Assembly (NCBI GenBank): GCA_033032865.1
Contig: JAWHQI010000730.1
Span: 1-64,000 of the forward strand
Length of the DNA stretch: 64,000 nt
Direction: 5' to 3'
Source of the DNA: Dactylorhiza incarnata
Lineage: Eukaryota > Streptophyta > Magnoliopsida > Asparagales > Orchidaceae
Under the pieces are notes generated by a model. That model was not told the origin of the DNA. It was given only the letters and a program-made list of their open reading frames with translations, and searched no databases. Made by a program: the position numbers and the translations under genes. Shown here in pieces: positions 1 to 11,442 of this stretch (positions are counted from its first letter, which is position 1; every line of letters starts with the position of its first letter).

Positions 1-971
1 ATCTCTCACTTTTACTACAAACCACATCTAAAATTCTTTCATTTTGAAATTTATGTGTCATTTGGAGCTAAATCTCGCATTACCACTACAACCCACTGTA
101 TATCAACCTCTAAACGACCTTGAATGGGTTAAATTCATTCTCCATTGGATTTTGGGCTCCGATCTCATTACGAAAAGGTATTGTGGGCGAAAATTGGACA
201 ACCGGATAAGAAGTTATGGATCTTTAAAGCTTAGGTCTCCTTTCGAGCTAAATACATTATTACAAACCTGCTGTATATTGACCACTAAACAAACTGGATG
301 GGTAAAATTTGCTCTCCATTGGATGCAGGGCTCCGATCTCTTTCCAAAAAGGTGTTGTGCGCAAAAATCGGACAGCCAGATCAAAAGTTATGGCTGTTAC
401 AGTTTATGTGTCGAGAGGAGCCCTCGTCACCATTGCAACCCCCTGTATATTGACCACTGAAATGAGCTGGAAGGGTTTATAATTTTTCTCCATTGGATGT
501 ATGCCTCCGAGCATATTCCGAAAAGGTGATGTGGGCAAAAATCAAACGTACAAATCAAAAGTTATGCCTGTTAGAAGTTTAGGTGTCATTCGGAGCGAAA
601 TTTCGCATTACCGCTGCAACGCTCTAAATATTGACAACTAAATGAACTAGAATGGGTAAAACTTGTGCTCCAATGTATGTAGTGCTACGAGCTCATTTCG
701 AAAAGGTGTTGTGTGGTAAAATCAGGCAATCTGATCAAAAGGTGTCATTTGGAGCTAAATCTCTCGTTTTTCCCTACAACCCACTGTAGATCAACCGCAA
801 ATGAACTGGAATGGGTAAAACTCGTTGTCCAATGGATGCAGGGCTCCAATCTCATTCTGAAAAGGCGTTGTGGGCAAAAATCAGACAACCGAATCAAAAG
901 TTATGGATGTTTGAAGTTTAGGTGCCAATTGGAGCAAACTCCCTCATTTCGACTGCAATCCACTATACGTC
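1..971. repeat. Satellite DNA, left block of the 180-bp / 1.5-kb HOR family
   Basis: This stretch consists of about five and a half divergent ~180-bp monomers of the satellite that fills 25849-58447. The order follows the HOR: the tail of the long monomer m2 (anchor at 31), m3 (from about 205), m4, m5, m6 and the beginning of m7. The m6 copy near 735-745 lacks about 25 bp just after its start. The block is cut in m7 by the LTR that starts at 972. Open frames here are by-products of a monomer length divisible by three and are not genes. Confidence 0.93.
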
Positions 972-1816
972 TGTTGAGTCCGAGAGTGCACCTCCGAGGG
1001 AAACCGGAGGCTGCGGGTTGCCGGTTACTTTTTAGATGAAAAGATGAGACCGCTAGCAGCGGTCAAGGCCAGACTTCGCCCGCCGCGGCAAATGCCACTC
1101 CTGCGACGGGCTTTCCTTTGATTAAAGAAAAGTGATTACAGCGGGCTACAAGTGCAGAAAAAGAGAAGCCGGCCGGTCAGACAGTCCGCAAGACGGGAAA
1201 CTCGAGTCCGCAGCTCAAACAAGCGAGCTCCTAGATTCGAGTGTGCGCGCCTTATGAACAGTGCCGCCCCCTATTTATAGGCTTGGGGGCCTGCCCGAAT
1301 GGGCAGGGATAAAATAACCGCCTACCCGGGTACAGGAGAAACGGGCAGGCGGTGACGGGATGTATAAAGAAGAAAAAAGAAAGAAGCCGCGCGGCTTGGC
1401 GGCTTGCTCTTCCGACCTGTCTGGCCTGAGGCTGAAGATACTGGGACCAAGTCAATGATTCAAACCGGGCGGCCTCTGGTTTGAGACCGCGGTCTGTCTT
1501 CTGGACATAGCTTGGCCACTCTTCGGAAGATAACCCGAGTAATTCCCGAGCTGAAACTGCGGCTTGCTCTTCTGGGTGTGAATCTTGAATCTCTGTAGCA
1601 CTACCCGAGCGGCCTCCTTCCTGAGACCGCGGATAGCCTTCTTATTTTGGCCCTTTGCGACTTTCACTCTTGGGGGCGGTCCGAAACTGACCTCGGACCA
1701 CCCGGTCTGGTTTACCCTGAGCTGAGGGCAACCGATCCTGGAACTCAGCGGCCTGACCCAGCAGTTCGCCCGGTCCGAGAGTGATCAAACCCGAGAAGCG
1801 GTTTTCCGGGTAAACA
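972..1816 (-). repeat. 3' LTR of element O (845 bp)
   Basis: On the plus strand the LTR begins TGTTGAGTCC and ends GGGTAAACA, so in element sense it reads TGTTTACCC to CTCAACA with the usual TG/CA ends. The sense TATA box is the complement of 1272-1279 (TATAAATA). The two conserved R-U5 hairpins are at 1079-1110 and 1048-1064 on the plus strand. The left end abuts satellite monomer m7. No target duplication can be scored because the other end of O is truncated. Confidence 0.9.
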
Positions 1817-1834
1817 TAATCCCCGCATATTTTC
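1817..1834 (-). promoter_or_regulatory. Polypurine tract of element O (3' LTR boundary)
   Basis: The complement reads GAAAATATGCGGGGATTA directly before the LTR start. The same tract precedes the 3' LTRs at 7180, 21426 and 58823, so it is the conserved plus-strand priming site of the family. The GGGGA core is short for a polypurine tract. Confidence 0.65.
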
Positions 1835-1900
1835 AAATCTCAAGAGGATTTCGAAAATATTAACTTTAACCGGGAGACCGCTCCGACTTGCCCTGAATTC

Positions 1901-1906
1901 TATAAG
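1901..1906 (+). promoter_or_regulatory. TATA box of antisense gene A (element O)
   Basis: TATAAG lies 98-103 bp upstream of the ATG at 2004, in a segment just outside the LTR that is conserved in all three copies (TATAAG also at 7265-7270 and, on the minus strand, 21336-21341). Position and conservation suggest a dedicated promoter for the antisense gene. Confidence 0.55.
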
Positions 1907-2003
1907 AGAGCCAGAGAACTCACTCTGCAGAGTTTTTCCTGAAATCTCGAGATATTGCTCGCCAGCTGCGGTTGGAATTTCTAAGACCGGTAATTCTTCG
2001 ATC

Positions 2004-3993
2004 ATGGACTTCTTGGACGCCGTGTTAGACCGTGTGGATCCCGCCGGAGATCAGAAAAAAGGGGAAGGTAAAAGGCGTGATCTGACTGAGAGATCGCAGA
2101 AGGAAAAGGAACAACAGGACCGGAAAGACCGGAAAAAGAGAAAAAGGGCCGAGAAAGCCGCGGCGGATAATTCCAAGTCCCTAGTAGGCTCAGCAGTCCC
2201 CAAGACTCCTACGGAGCCCGCAGCGGACAGTTCCGGGCTTCCCCCCAGCGATCTTGGCCAACTGGCTGCTAGCCCGCTGAACAAAGGGAAGGCCGCCCCT
2301 TCTGGAAAAGCTGACTCCAATAGCCCTTCGAAGAAGGTCGGCGAGGCCAACTCGTTCGACATGGAAATCACCCCGTCCGGGAACCCCCATTTGCTAGTCC
2401 GAGACTTGGGGGAGGAGGCGGTTAATTCTCCAAGGCCGGGCGAGCTGAGTGCCCCTTTGTCCGTGGATGACTACCCCAGTCCCTCCAAAGAGGTTAGCCC
2501 AGTTCCGGGTAAGAAAGAGAGGAAGAGGAAGAAGACCGAGTCAGTGACCGAGCGAATAACCAAGAGGGTCCAAAAGCTAGCCTCCAAGGAAAGGGCGGCC
2601 TTCAAGAAACCGGCCGAATCCCTCCTCCAGACCAACTCGCGGTTAAAGAAGAGCTTGGCCTAACGACCCCTCCACCCGCTAAGGTAAATGACTCTCCTGC
2701 TACCCCTGATGCGAAACCGGGCGACCTGCCTCCGGACTCGGCGAGTAGCTTATCACTCAATGGGATCTTTCAGGATATGGACGAGCTGATGGGGCGAGAT
2801 AAGCTTCTTGACAGCCCGATGTCTTCAAAGCGAGTTGTTTCCACCACAGACAACACAGCCCATCCCGAGGAGACCGCTCGGGCGGAGGTCGAAGAGCGGG
2901 AAGCTGCTGCCCGGACAGCTCTGGAGGTCGAAAAGCAAGAAGCTGCTGCTCGGGCCGCTCTGGAGGTCGAAGAGAGAGCGAGGGAACTTGGAGAAGTGCT
3001 GAGAGTGCAGGCGGGGGTCCCCTCGGTGATGACCGGTGAGGAGATAATGATGGCGAAGAAGGAAGGAGCGGAGCGGGTTTTGAACAAGCCGCTGCGGCCT
3101 GATCCTTTCGTACCAGGTAAGCATCCCACGGATTATAAAGTTGTCCGCTTCTTCATCCCGCGGCCTTGTCATAACAAGTTACTCTGGCAAGGCGGCCTGT
3201 GCGCCCAGATATTAATCTTACATTTATGTTCATTTTGTATTTTTATGGCGTTGTATGCTCCTGCTTCTTATAACCCGAGCGGCCTCTTGCAGATAGCGAG
3301 GAACAGATTGTAACGCCGGGCGACCTTGAGGCCAGCCTGCCTCCATTACTCCCCCCACTATCAACCGATGCGACGATTTCGCAAGGAGGGCCGCAACTTT
3401 TTGATCGTCTTGAGGAGGATCTGGTGAATCTGAGGGCCCGCTTGAAGGAGGTGGAAGATCGGGAGGCCGGTACTCGGATTGCTCTGGAGGCCGAGAGAAT
3501 GGCGAGGGGGAAGACTGAAGAGACGCTGAAGGCTCAACTTGAGACCGCGCGAGCTACGGTGGAGGCCGAGAAGAGAGCAAGGGTGGCGCAAGTCGCCATT
3601 CTGACCGCTCAGCTCGAGAAGGAGAAGCGAATATCGGCTAAGTTCGAGGAAGACTCGAAATATTATCAAGACAAATTCCTGCGGTTAACCAGGGAAGTCA
3701 CTGTGGGCCGGCGAGGTATGAATGATGGGATGCAGATTGTTAGCCGCCCGACTGTTGGGGCGGGCTCAAACCCTCCCCCGGCTCGGGCGGCTGATCCTAT
3801 GATTGATGAGGCCACCGCAACCCCTCGCATGATTCCCGCTACGCGGGTTGAAAGGGATGTCGGGCGGCTTCATAGCACAATCAACCATCTCCATTATCAT
3901 ACCAGCCAGATTTATTCTCTTTTGAACACCACCAGCGACCAGGTTGCGCGACTTCACAGGGAAGATGTCTCCCCAGAACGCCGTCAGCCGTGA
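2004..3993 (+). pseudogene. Antisense gene A, element O copy (coiled-coil protein, frameshifted)
   Basis: Two exons are supported by comparison with the copies at 7368-9442 and 19163-21238: exon 1 at 2004-3116 and exon 2 at 3293-3993 (701 nt, the same length as in M). The intron at 3117-3292 has a GTAAGC donor and a TTGCAG acceptor and is shorter (176 bp) than the 279-bp intron of N and M. The start ATG gives MDFLDAVLDRVDP, shared by all copies. A single-base deletion near 2647 shifts the frame and ends the first open stretch at 2663; coding potential resumes in another frame (visible from 2777). The protein has a Lys/Arg-rich block near residue 50, a long Ala/Glu/Lys coiled coil in exon 2, and a conserved C-terminal block containing HYHTSQIYSLLN. 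I do not recognise a catalytic domain. It is antisense to the gag-pol of its own element. Confidence 0.75.
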
Positions 3994-4348
3994 ACGGCTT
4001 TTGAGAACAATTTGTATTGTAAATGCGGCTTGTTGATTCGGCCTCTGTTTGAATAATGCTTCTTTTTATCTTATCTTTTATTTGAACAACCCGTGCGGGT
4101 TCTTTATTTTAGCCGTTGTGTTTGTGTTGTATCTCTTTCGTGCCTCATTCGAACTGATTTCAGGTCGCACGATCTGTGTTGTGTGCTTGCTTTTATTTCC
4201 TTTGCTTCTTCTGTTTTTCTGGTGAATCTAACCATGCAGGCAATTGACCGCGCGGTTAGAAATGTATAGCCGTAGCATAATTTTACTATTTGCAGATCGT
4301 AAAAATCTATAAGTAGGGATTCTTCGAAGTCATTTTTACGATTTCCAG
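3994..4348. promoter_or_regulatory. Spacer between antisense genes A and B (element O), with TATA box of gene B
   Basis: No coding sequence is seen. The conserved features are a 12-bp palindrome-like GACCGCGCGGTT at 4246-4257 and TATAAG at 4308-4313, about 40 bp before the ATG of gene B at 4349. The same arrangement recurs at 9697-9708/9758-9763 and, inverted, at 18897-18908/18842-18847. A TTTCCAG just before the ATG could also be a splice acceptor of a 5'-UTR intron; the sequence does not decide this. Confidence 0.55.
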
Positions 4349-6217
4349 ATGGCGCGATCTAAGATCATGTCGCAGCGACCTGCTAAGGTTAAAGCCGTTT
4401 GAGCGGATGCGGCCTTAGCCTTTCATTCGGCGGACCACCCAGAGTGCTGACTCACCCAGAGCGAACTGGATGAATTCATCGCAAAACACATGGCAGGGAG
4501 TAATCTGCTCGCGCGGCTCCCTTTGCGCGACGAGCGGATTAACTCTTCCAATCCGCACCAAATAGCCGTCCCGGTCGACCACTTCGAATATGGCTTCAAA
4601 TTTCCGCTGCCACTTGAAGTCATAGCCATCTTCGACCATTACGGGGTTGTACCCGGCCAACTTCCACCGAACTCCATCGCCTCCATATATAGTTTCATAT
4701 CTTACCTCTGGTTCGAGCGAACCAGTTTTTCTCTTGACCTTTTCAGGAAGTTCTTCTCGGTGCGAGCTGTCTCCGCCGTGGGGACTTCAACTTTCAGGGG
4801 GCATCTTTACTTTGGATGCAACGGACTGAAAATTGTCAATCTGGCGAACAAGGTCTCGGACTGGTCGGAGCGGTTCGTGATGCTCGAAGGCAACTTCGGG
4901 CTGTTGCAAACCAACCCGCAAGTTCGGGGGGAAGAGGCCTTCCAGATCCCTCAGGTTGGACAGATCGAGAAGGACACCTTCGCTTTCCTTGAGAACGAGC
5001 GGTTGGACATCAATCATTACATCCCGCTGTTCTCAGAGCTAGAGGATGTCCTTCCCGAGCACAGTAAGTTTTTCTAGACCGCTTGCATATGACCGCGCGG
5101 ACTGCTTTGTTAAAACTTCTCATTTTGCCTTGCAGCTGCCCGCATCGTCCCTGCGAACAAGCCGGTCACTCCGGCCGTCCCGGTTTTGACCCAGAGGGAG
5201 AAGAGGCAGCGGCGAAACAGGTCGCCATCATCAGAGGAAGAGGGCCCGGCGTCCTCTGATGAATATGAGCTCCTTCGTTCCTGCGGAAACCCGCCCGACC
5301 TGCAGGGCAACCCGACTATCCTCTGGCATAGGGATGGGAGCCGCATCCGGGTGTCCACCGCACTTCCCGCATGGGGAAGTGACAAAATCAACCGCCATGC
5401 GCTAGCCGCCGGGGCCGCTATGTATGGCCGAAAGACTTTGAGGAAACTGAGGAAGACCCCGGAAGAAGAGCTTCCCCGGCTAGCGGCTCAAGCCGGCGCA
5501 TGGGGGTTTGCGGCCAATCACTTCATGGCCTTGTCGCACAGGCGGCTGTTTTCTGTCCAGAAACTTCTGGAGAAAAAATACGAGGAGCAGGTCGCGGAGA
5601 ATGCGCGGCTTCAAGAAGAGAATGCGCGGCTTCAAGAAGTCGTAGCGGTGAGTTTGACAATTGACGACATGGCTTCTTTTATTCAGACCGAGCGACCTGA
5701 CTTATTATGTTCCTTTTTTTCTTTTTTGTAGAAACAATATGAGGTGACCAACCCGGCCTTCCAAGACGAGGTGCTGCCTCACGTGGCCCAAGGGATCAAC
5801 AAAGCTTTGGGCCTTATGGAATACCGGGGCGGTCTGTGCGAAGGGTTCGGGGGTACAACCTTCTCCGACCTCTTCCCTGCCCTGAAGGTTCAGCTTGATG
5901 AGATCAGCCGAAGGCAGAAGGGAAAAGCCAAAGTAGGTGAAGAAGCTGAAGCCGACACGGGCAGGGAGATTGTACTCCATCAAGGAGGCGATAGAAGCGG
6001 TGAAGCCGCTGAGGAGGTCGACGCGGATGATGATGTTGATGATGGTGATGATGACGACAGCTTGTCCTCCGGAACAACTGGCTCTGCTAGCAAGACCGGG
6101 CGGTCAAGTGGTAGCGATTCATCGGACTACTCTTTCACGTCAAGTGAAGGCTATTCGCCCGACGTCAATGTGGACTCGATTTCTCCTGTCAAGAAGAAGA
6201 GGAAGTCGGCAGAATAG
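4349..6217 (+). pseudogene. Antisense gene B, element O copy (Transposase_28-like, two stop codons)
   Basis: Three exons: 4349-5063 (715 nt), 5136-5647 (512 nt) and 5732-6217 (486 nt). Introns are 5064-5135 (GTAAGT to TTGCAG, 72 bp) and 5648-5731 (GTGAGT to TTGTAG, 84 bp). The first two exon lengths are identical in the copies in N and M. The start gives MARSK. Exon 1 is interrupted by TGA at 4399-4401 (CGA in N and M) and a second TGA near 4447, so this copy is dead. Exon 1 encodes a region like the plant 'putative gypsy-type transposon' family (PF04195), for example FPLPLEVIAIFDHYGVVPGQ. Exon 2 ends in a short coiled coil. Exon 3 is acidic and serine-rich and ends in a basic PVKKKRKS that looks like a nuclear localisation signal. 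Confidence 0.75.
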
Positions 6218-6341
6218 TGTCTTTTGCTTTTAACTTCATTTTTGTACAACCGCCGGTCTTTTTTGTTAGCCGGGCGGTTAACCTTTTGTCAAAAATATTT
6301 AAAGAAATGAATAGAAATTTTACCTGTTTGATCGATCTTTC
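6218..6341. other. Spacer stub of element O ending at the N target site
   Basis: Noncoding sequence downstream of gene B. It matches the complement of 16821-16930 in element M, including two copies of the RCCGnnCGGY-type motif. It stops at CTTTC and continues at 25064-25848. Confidence 0.75.
6337..6341. other. Target site duplication of element N, left copy (CTTTC)
   Basis: CTTTC is followed immediately by the LTR end TGTTCGATTC at 6342. The matching CTTTC is at 25064-25068, directly after the other LTR end. Joining the two flanks restores a continuous spacer homologous to element M. Confidence 0.9.
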
Positions 6342-7180
6342 TGTTCGATTCAAAAGTGCGCTTACGAAGAAAATTGAAGGTTGCGGACTATCAGTTACTA
6401 TTTAGTTAGAGAATTCAGACCGCTAGCAGCGATCGAGGCCAGACTTCGCCCGTCGCGGCAAATGCCACTCCTGCGACGGGCTTTCCTTTTATTGAAAAGT
6501 AGCGGTTACAAATGCGAGAAAGCAGAAGCCGGCGGCCGGTCAACAGTTCGCGAGACCTGAAACTCGGGACCGGAGCTCAGACAAGCGAGCTCTTGGATTC
6601 GAGTGTGCCTGTCTTGTGAACAGTGCCGCCCCCTATTTATAGGCTTGGGGGCCTGCCCGATCGGGCAGGGATAAAATAACCTCCTTCCCGGGTACAGGAG
6701 AGACGGGCAGGCGGTGACGGGATACACAAAGAAGAAAAAGAAAGAGGCCGCGCGATCTGACGGCCTGCCTTCCCGACCTGTCTTGCTTGCGGCTGAGGAC
6801 ACCGGGACCAAGTCAATAATGCAGACCGCGCGGTTTGGAGATTGAGGCCGCGGTCTGCCTTCTGGTCATGACTTAGCCGATCTTCAAGAGGTAACTTGGA
6901 TAGCCTTCGATCTGGAGCCCCGGCCTGTTCTTCGGGGCTGGAACTTCGAGTTTCTATGGGACAACCCGCGCGGCCTTCTGGCTGAGACCGCGGATGAACT
7001 TCTTGCCTTGGCTCTTTGACGATCTTATCCCTTTGGGGGCGATCCGGAAATGACTCCAGGCCGCCCGGCCTGGCCCTTCTTGAACTGAGAACCGCCGATC
7101 CCGGGACCCAGCGGCTTGGCCCAGGAGTCCGCGCGGTCTGATAATGGTTCAAAACCGAGAAGCGGTTTTCCGGGCAAACA
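6342..7180 (-). repeat. 3' LTR of element N (839 bp)
   Basis: It is bounded by TGTTCGATTC and GGGCAAACA on the plus strand. The sense TATA box is the complement of 6634-6641. R-U5 hairpin 1 pairs 6449-6456 with 6473-6480. It is almost identical to 24229-25063: the differences are a 3-bp GGC insertion near 6533, one G/T substitution near 6686 and one extra A near 7152. Confidence 0.93.
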
Positions 7181-7198
7181 TAATCCCCGCATATTTTC
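7181..7198 (-). promoter_or_regulatory. Polypurine tract of element N
   Basis: The complement carries the conserved ATGCGGGGATTA directly before the 3' LTR, as at 1817-1834, 21408-21425 and 58805-58822. Confidence 0.65.
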
Positions 7199-7264
7199 AA
7201 ATCTCAGAGGATTTCGAAAATATTAGCTTTGACCGGGAGACCGCATCCGACTTGCCTTGAATTC

Positions 7265-7270
7265 TATAAG
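7265..7270 (+). promoter_or_regulatory. TATA box of antisense gene A (element N)
   Basis: TATAAG lies in a conserved leader between the polypurine tract and the gene A ATG at 7368. The distance to the ATG (103 bp) is the same as in element O. Confidence 0.55.
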
Positions 7271-7367
7271 AGAGCCAGAGAATTCATTCTGCGTTGCTTT
7301 TTCTGAAATCACGGGATATTACTCGCCGGTTGCGGTCAGAATTTTTAAGACCGGCAATTCTTCAGTA

Positions 7368-9442
7368 ATGGACTTCCTGGACGCCGTGCTAGACCGCGTG
7401 GATCCCAGCGGAGACCAGAGGAGGGCGGAAGATAAGAGGCGCGAACCGTTGGAGAAGCCGGACAAGGAGAAAGAGAAGCAAGACCGGAAAGATCGGAAGA
7501 AGAGGAAGCGGGCTGAGAAGGCCGCAGCGGCTAGCCTCAAGCCAGTCGTAGATTTGTCAACTCCCAAAACTTCTGCAGAGCCCGTGGTGAACAGCTCGGG
7601 GCCTTCCCCTGATGTCTCGCCGATCCCTCCCAGCGACCTCAACCAACAGACCGCCAGCTTGCCGAGCAAAGAGGTGGCCGCCACTTCTGAGAAAGTTGTT
7701 TCAGACAGCCCTTCGAAGAAGGTCGGCGAAACCGCCTCGTTTGGAGTGGAAATCACCCCATCCGGGAACCCTCACCTGCTTGTCAGGGATCTAGAGGAAG
7801 GGGCGGTTAGTTCCCCCAGGACGGGCGAGCCGAATACTCCTCTGTCCGTGGATGATTATCCCAGCCCCCTGAAAGAAGTTCACCCAGCTCCGTGTAAGAG
7901 AGAAAGGAAGAGGAAGCAGACCGGGTCCGTGACCGAGCGGATAACAAAGAAGGTCAAGAGGCTAGCCGCTAAGGAAAGGGCGGCCCTTAAGAAACCGACC
8001 GAATCCCTCCTTCAGACCAACTCGCGACTAAAGGAGGAATTGGGCCTCATGACTCCTCCACCAAAAAAGTTGAATGACCCATCGGCTACCCCTGATACGA
8101 GGCCGGGCGAACTGATTCCGGACACGGCGAGTAGTTTATCCTTTAATGGGATTTTCAGAGATATGGATGAGCTGGTGAAGCGGGACCAGCTCCTTGACAG
8201 CCCGCCGGCCCCAGAACAAACCGCCCGAACTGCTGATAACTCAGGCCGCCCCGCCGAGACCGATCAGACCGAGGCTGAAGAGCGAGAAGCCGCTGCCCGG
8301 ACCGCCTTGGAGGTCGAGCGGAAAGCGATGGAGCTTGGGGAGGTGCTGAAGGCGCAGGAGAAGGTTCCCCCGGCATTGACCGGGGAGGAGATAGTGGTGA
8401 TGAAGAAGGAAAAGGCGGACCGGGCTTTAAACAGGCCGCCGCGGTCTGATCTCTTCGCGCCAGGTACGAGCCCCGCGGATCGTAAATCCGTCCGTTTCTT
8501 CATTCCACGACCTCTTCGAAATAAGTTATTGACCCCGCCGACGAGCTTTTTCCCTATGGCGGTCTGGTCTTCTTCCGCTAGGCAGAGTAAGAAGAGATTC
8601 TTGCTTGAGCTACAACGGCGGTTAGACCCAAAACAGCCTAAGCGGCCCGCGCGTCTAGGCACTGATCTTTTATTTATGTCCATTGCTGTATATATTCAAC
8701 CCTGCATGCTTTTATTTTTTATGACCGCGCGGCCTTTTGCAGATAGCAACGATCAGACTGTGAAGCCGGGCGACCTTGTGGCCAGCCTACCTCCATTGGT
8801 TCCCTGGCATCGATCCGCGCAACAACTTCGCAGGAAGGGCCACAACTTTTCGAACATCTCGAAGGGGATCTGGCCACCCTGCGAGCCCGCTTGAAAGAGA
8901 TCGAAGACCGGGAGGCCGCTACTCGGACCGCTCTGGAGGCTGAGCGAGTTGCGAGGACGAAGGCTGAAGAGGCGCTGAAGGCTCAGCTGGAGGCCGCGCG
9001 GGTAGAAGTGGAGGCCGAGAAGAGGGCCAAGGTAGCACAAGTCGCTGCTCTGACCGCCCAGCTGGAGAAAGAGAAGAGAGCGTCCGCGAAATCTGAGGGC
9101 GACTCAAAGTATTACCAGGAAAAGTTCCTGCGATTAACCAGAGAGGTCGCTGCGAGTCGGCGAAATATGAATGATGCGATGGTGGTTATTGGCCGCCCGA
9201 CTGTTGGGGCGGGCTCGAATCCTCCCCCGGTTCGGGCGGCTGATCCGATGGTTGATGAGGCCGCTGCGGTCCCCCGTATGATTGCCGCCTCGCGGGTTGA
9301 AAGGGATGCCGGGCGGCTTCATAGTACAATCAACCACCTCCATTATCATACCAGCCAAATTTATTCTCTCCTGAACACCACAAGTGACCAGGTCGCACGA
9401 CTTCATAGAGAGGATGCCTCCCCAGAGCGCCGTCAGCCGTGA
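7368..9442 (+). pseudogene. Antisense gene A, element N copy (one-base frameshift in exon 2)
   Basis: Exon 1 is 7368-8463 (1096 nt) and exon 2 is 8743-9442 (700 nt, one less than the 701 of O and M). The intron 8464-8742 is 279 bp with a GTACGA donor and a TTTGCAG acceptor. A missing C in the run at about 8802-8804 (TTCCCTGG here, TTCCCCTGG in M) shifts the frame at the start of exon 2. The protein is very close to the M copy: N-terminal MDFLDAVLDRVDPSGDQ, a KDRKKRKRAEKAA basic block, a second basic segment near residue 210-250, a long coiled coil, and the conserved C-terminal block. An in-frame upstream ATG at 7257 exists, but it precedes the conserved TATA box, so I prefer 7368. Function unknown; no catalytic motif seen. 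Confidence 0.78.
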
Positions 9443-9799
9443 CCAACATTTGAATATAACTTGTACTATGAATGTGGCTTGTTGATCTGGACAATGTTCT
9501 TTTCTATTCTTGTCTTTTATTTGAACAATTCGCGCGGTCTCTTATTTTAACCGCTGTACTTTATGCCTTGTTTAAATCTTATGTTTCATTCGAGCTGTTT
9601 TCCGGTCGGGCGAACTGTGATGTATGCTTATTTCTGTTTTTTCTGGATGCCTTTGCTTCTTTCATGTTTCTGGTGAATCTAACCACATAGGCTATTGACC
9701 GCGCGGTCAGAATGTATAGCCGTATCATGATTTTACTATTCTCAGATCATAGAAATCTATAAGTATAGAATTTGCCGAAGTCACTCTCACGATTTCCAG
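9443..9799. promoter_or_regulatory. Spacer between antisense genes A and B (element N), with TATA box of gene B
   Basis: This is AT-richer noncoding DNA. It contains a perfect palindrome GACCGCGCGGTC at 9697-9708 and TATAAG at 9758-9763, ahead of the gene B ATG at 9800. Spacing from palindrome to TATA (about 50 bp) is conserved in O and M, which suggests a real promoter element. Confidence 0.55.
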
Positions 9800-11442
9800 A
9801 TGGCGCGATCCAAGAACAAATCGCAGCGACCTGTTAAAGTTAAGGCCGTCCGAGCTGACGCGGCCTTGGCATTCCATTCGGCGGACCATCCGGAATGCCG
9901 GCTTACTCAGAACGAACTAGATGATTTCATCGCCAGACACATGGTAGGGAGCAATCTGCTCGCGCGGCTTCCTTTGCGCGACGAGAGGATTAACTCTTCC
10001 AGTCCGCACTAGATCGCCATCCCAGTTGACCACTTCGAATATGGCTTCAAGTTTCCACTGCCGCTTGAAGTCATAGCCATTTTCGACCACTACGGGGTTG
10101 TGCCCGGTCAGCTTCCACCGAACTCGATCGCTTCAATATACAGCTTCATCTCCTATCTGCGGTTCGAGCGAACTAGGTTCTCCATCGACTTGTTCAGGAA
10201 GTTCTTTTCGGTGCGGGCAGTATCCGAATCGGGGACTTCGACTTACAGAGGGCACCTCTACTTCAGCTGCCTCGGGCTGAAGGTCGTTAACCTGGCGAAC
10301 AAAGTCTCCGACTGGTCGGAGCGATTTGTAATGCTCGAAGGTAACTTCGGGCTGTTACAAACCAACCCGCAAGTCCGGGGGGAAGAAGTTTTCCAGATCC
10401 CCCAGGTCGGCAAGATCGAGGCGGACACCTTCGCGTTCCTTGAGAAGGAGCGGCTTGATATCAACCACTACATCCCGCTTTTCTCGGAGCTTGAGAATAT
10501 CCTCCCCGAACATAGTAAGTTCTTCTAGACCGCTTTTATATGACCGCGCGGCCTTCTTTACTTATACTCTTGATTTTATTTTGCAGCCGCCCATATCGTA
10601 CCAGCGAACAAGCCGATCACGCCGGCCGGCCCAGTTTTAACCCAGAGGGAGAAGAGGCAGCGGCGAAAGAGGTCGCCATCCTCGGAGGAAGAGGGCCCGA
10701 CCTCTTCTGACGACTATGAAATCCTTCGTTCGAGTGGGAACCCGCCCGACCTGCAGGGCAACCCGACCGTCCTTTGGCACAGGGATGGAAGTCGGATCCG
10801 GGTATCCACCGCTCTCCCTCCCTGGGGGAGCGAAAAAATTGAACGCCATGCCCTAGCCGCCGGGGCCGCCTTGTATGGTCGAAAGACTTTAAGGAAACTG
10901 ATGAGAACCCCAGAAGAAGAGCTCCCCCGGCTAGCGGCTCAAGCCGGCGCCTGGGGATTTTCGGCCAACCACTTTATGGCCTTGTCGTATAAGCGGCTAG
11001 TTTCTGCTCAGAAACATCTGGAGAGGAAATATGAGGAACAGGCCGCCGAGAACACGCGGCTTCGAGAAGAGAACGCGCGGCTTCAAGAAGTCGTGGCGGT
11101 GAGTTTTTCAAAAGACAATGCGGTCCCTTTTGTTCAGCCCGAGCGGCCTGATTCATTTTTCCTTTTTTCTTGCAGAAGCAGTACGAGATGACCAACCCGT
11201 CCTTCCAGGACGAGGTGCTGCCCCATGTGGCCCAAGGGATCAACAAGGCCTTGGGTCTCATGGGAGACCGGGGCGGTCTGTCCGAAGGATTCGGCGGAAC
11301 CACCTTCTCCGACCTCTTCCCCGCCTTGGAGGTGCAGCTTGACGAAATCAACCGCAGGAAGAAGGGAAAATCCAAGGTGGGCGAGGAGGCCGAAGCCGAC
11401 GCGGGCAGGGAAATCGTGCTCCATCAAGGAGGCGATGGAAGT
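9800..11442 (+). pseudogene. Antisense gene B, element N copy (nonsense codon, 3' truncated)
   Basis: Exons are 9800-10514 (715 nt), 10587-11098 (512 nt) and 11176-11442 (truncated). Introns are 10515-10586 (72 bp) and 11099-11175 (77 bp), both GT-AG. A TAG at 10010-10012 replaces the CAG of M, interrupting the Transposase_28-like region. Exon 3 stops being homologous after codons for GREIVLHQGGDGS and runs into pol sequence of element M, so the acidic tail and the lysine-rich end are missing. Exon 2 contains the segment PEEELPRLAAQAGAWGF and a coiled coil (ENTRLREENARLQE). Confidence 0.78.

Larger units (their letters stand above)
972..6341 (-). mobile_element. Element O, left part: 3' LTR plus antisense gene region of a Tat-type Ty3/gypsy element
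   Basis: In element sense (minus strand) this is the 3' end of an LTR retrotransposon: spacer stub (6341-6218), antisense gene B (4349-6217), antisense gene A (2004-3993), polypurine tract (1834-1817) and LTR (1816-972). The spacer stops at CTTTC (6337-6341), where element N is inserted, and resumes at 25064 after the second CTTTC. O is therefore the outer, older element of the nest. Its antisense genes contain a frameshift and stop codons, consistent with greater age. Its gag, pol and 5' LTR are missing; the spacer runs into satellite at about 25848. Confidence 0.88.

Noticed and set aside
6637..7200. Open frames inside the LTRs (for example 6637-7200, 21414-21968, 24521-25060)
   Set aside because: They lie within U3, share no family similarity, and have their start sites outside or across LTR boundaries.
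7257..7367. Upstream in-frame ATG of gene A (7257; 21349 in M)
   Set aside because: It lies before the conserved TATA box and is not kept as an in-frame start in element O.
11225..11442. N-terminal extension of the pol frame
   Set aside because: It is an out-of-frame reading of antisense gene B of element N, fused to pol by the deletion junction.
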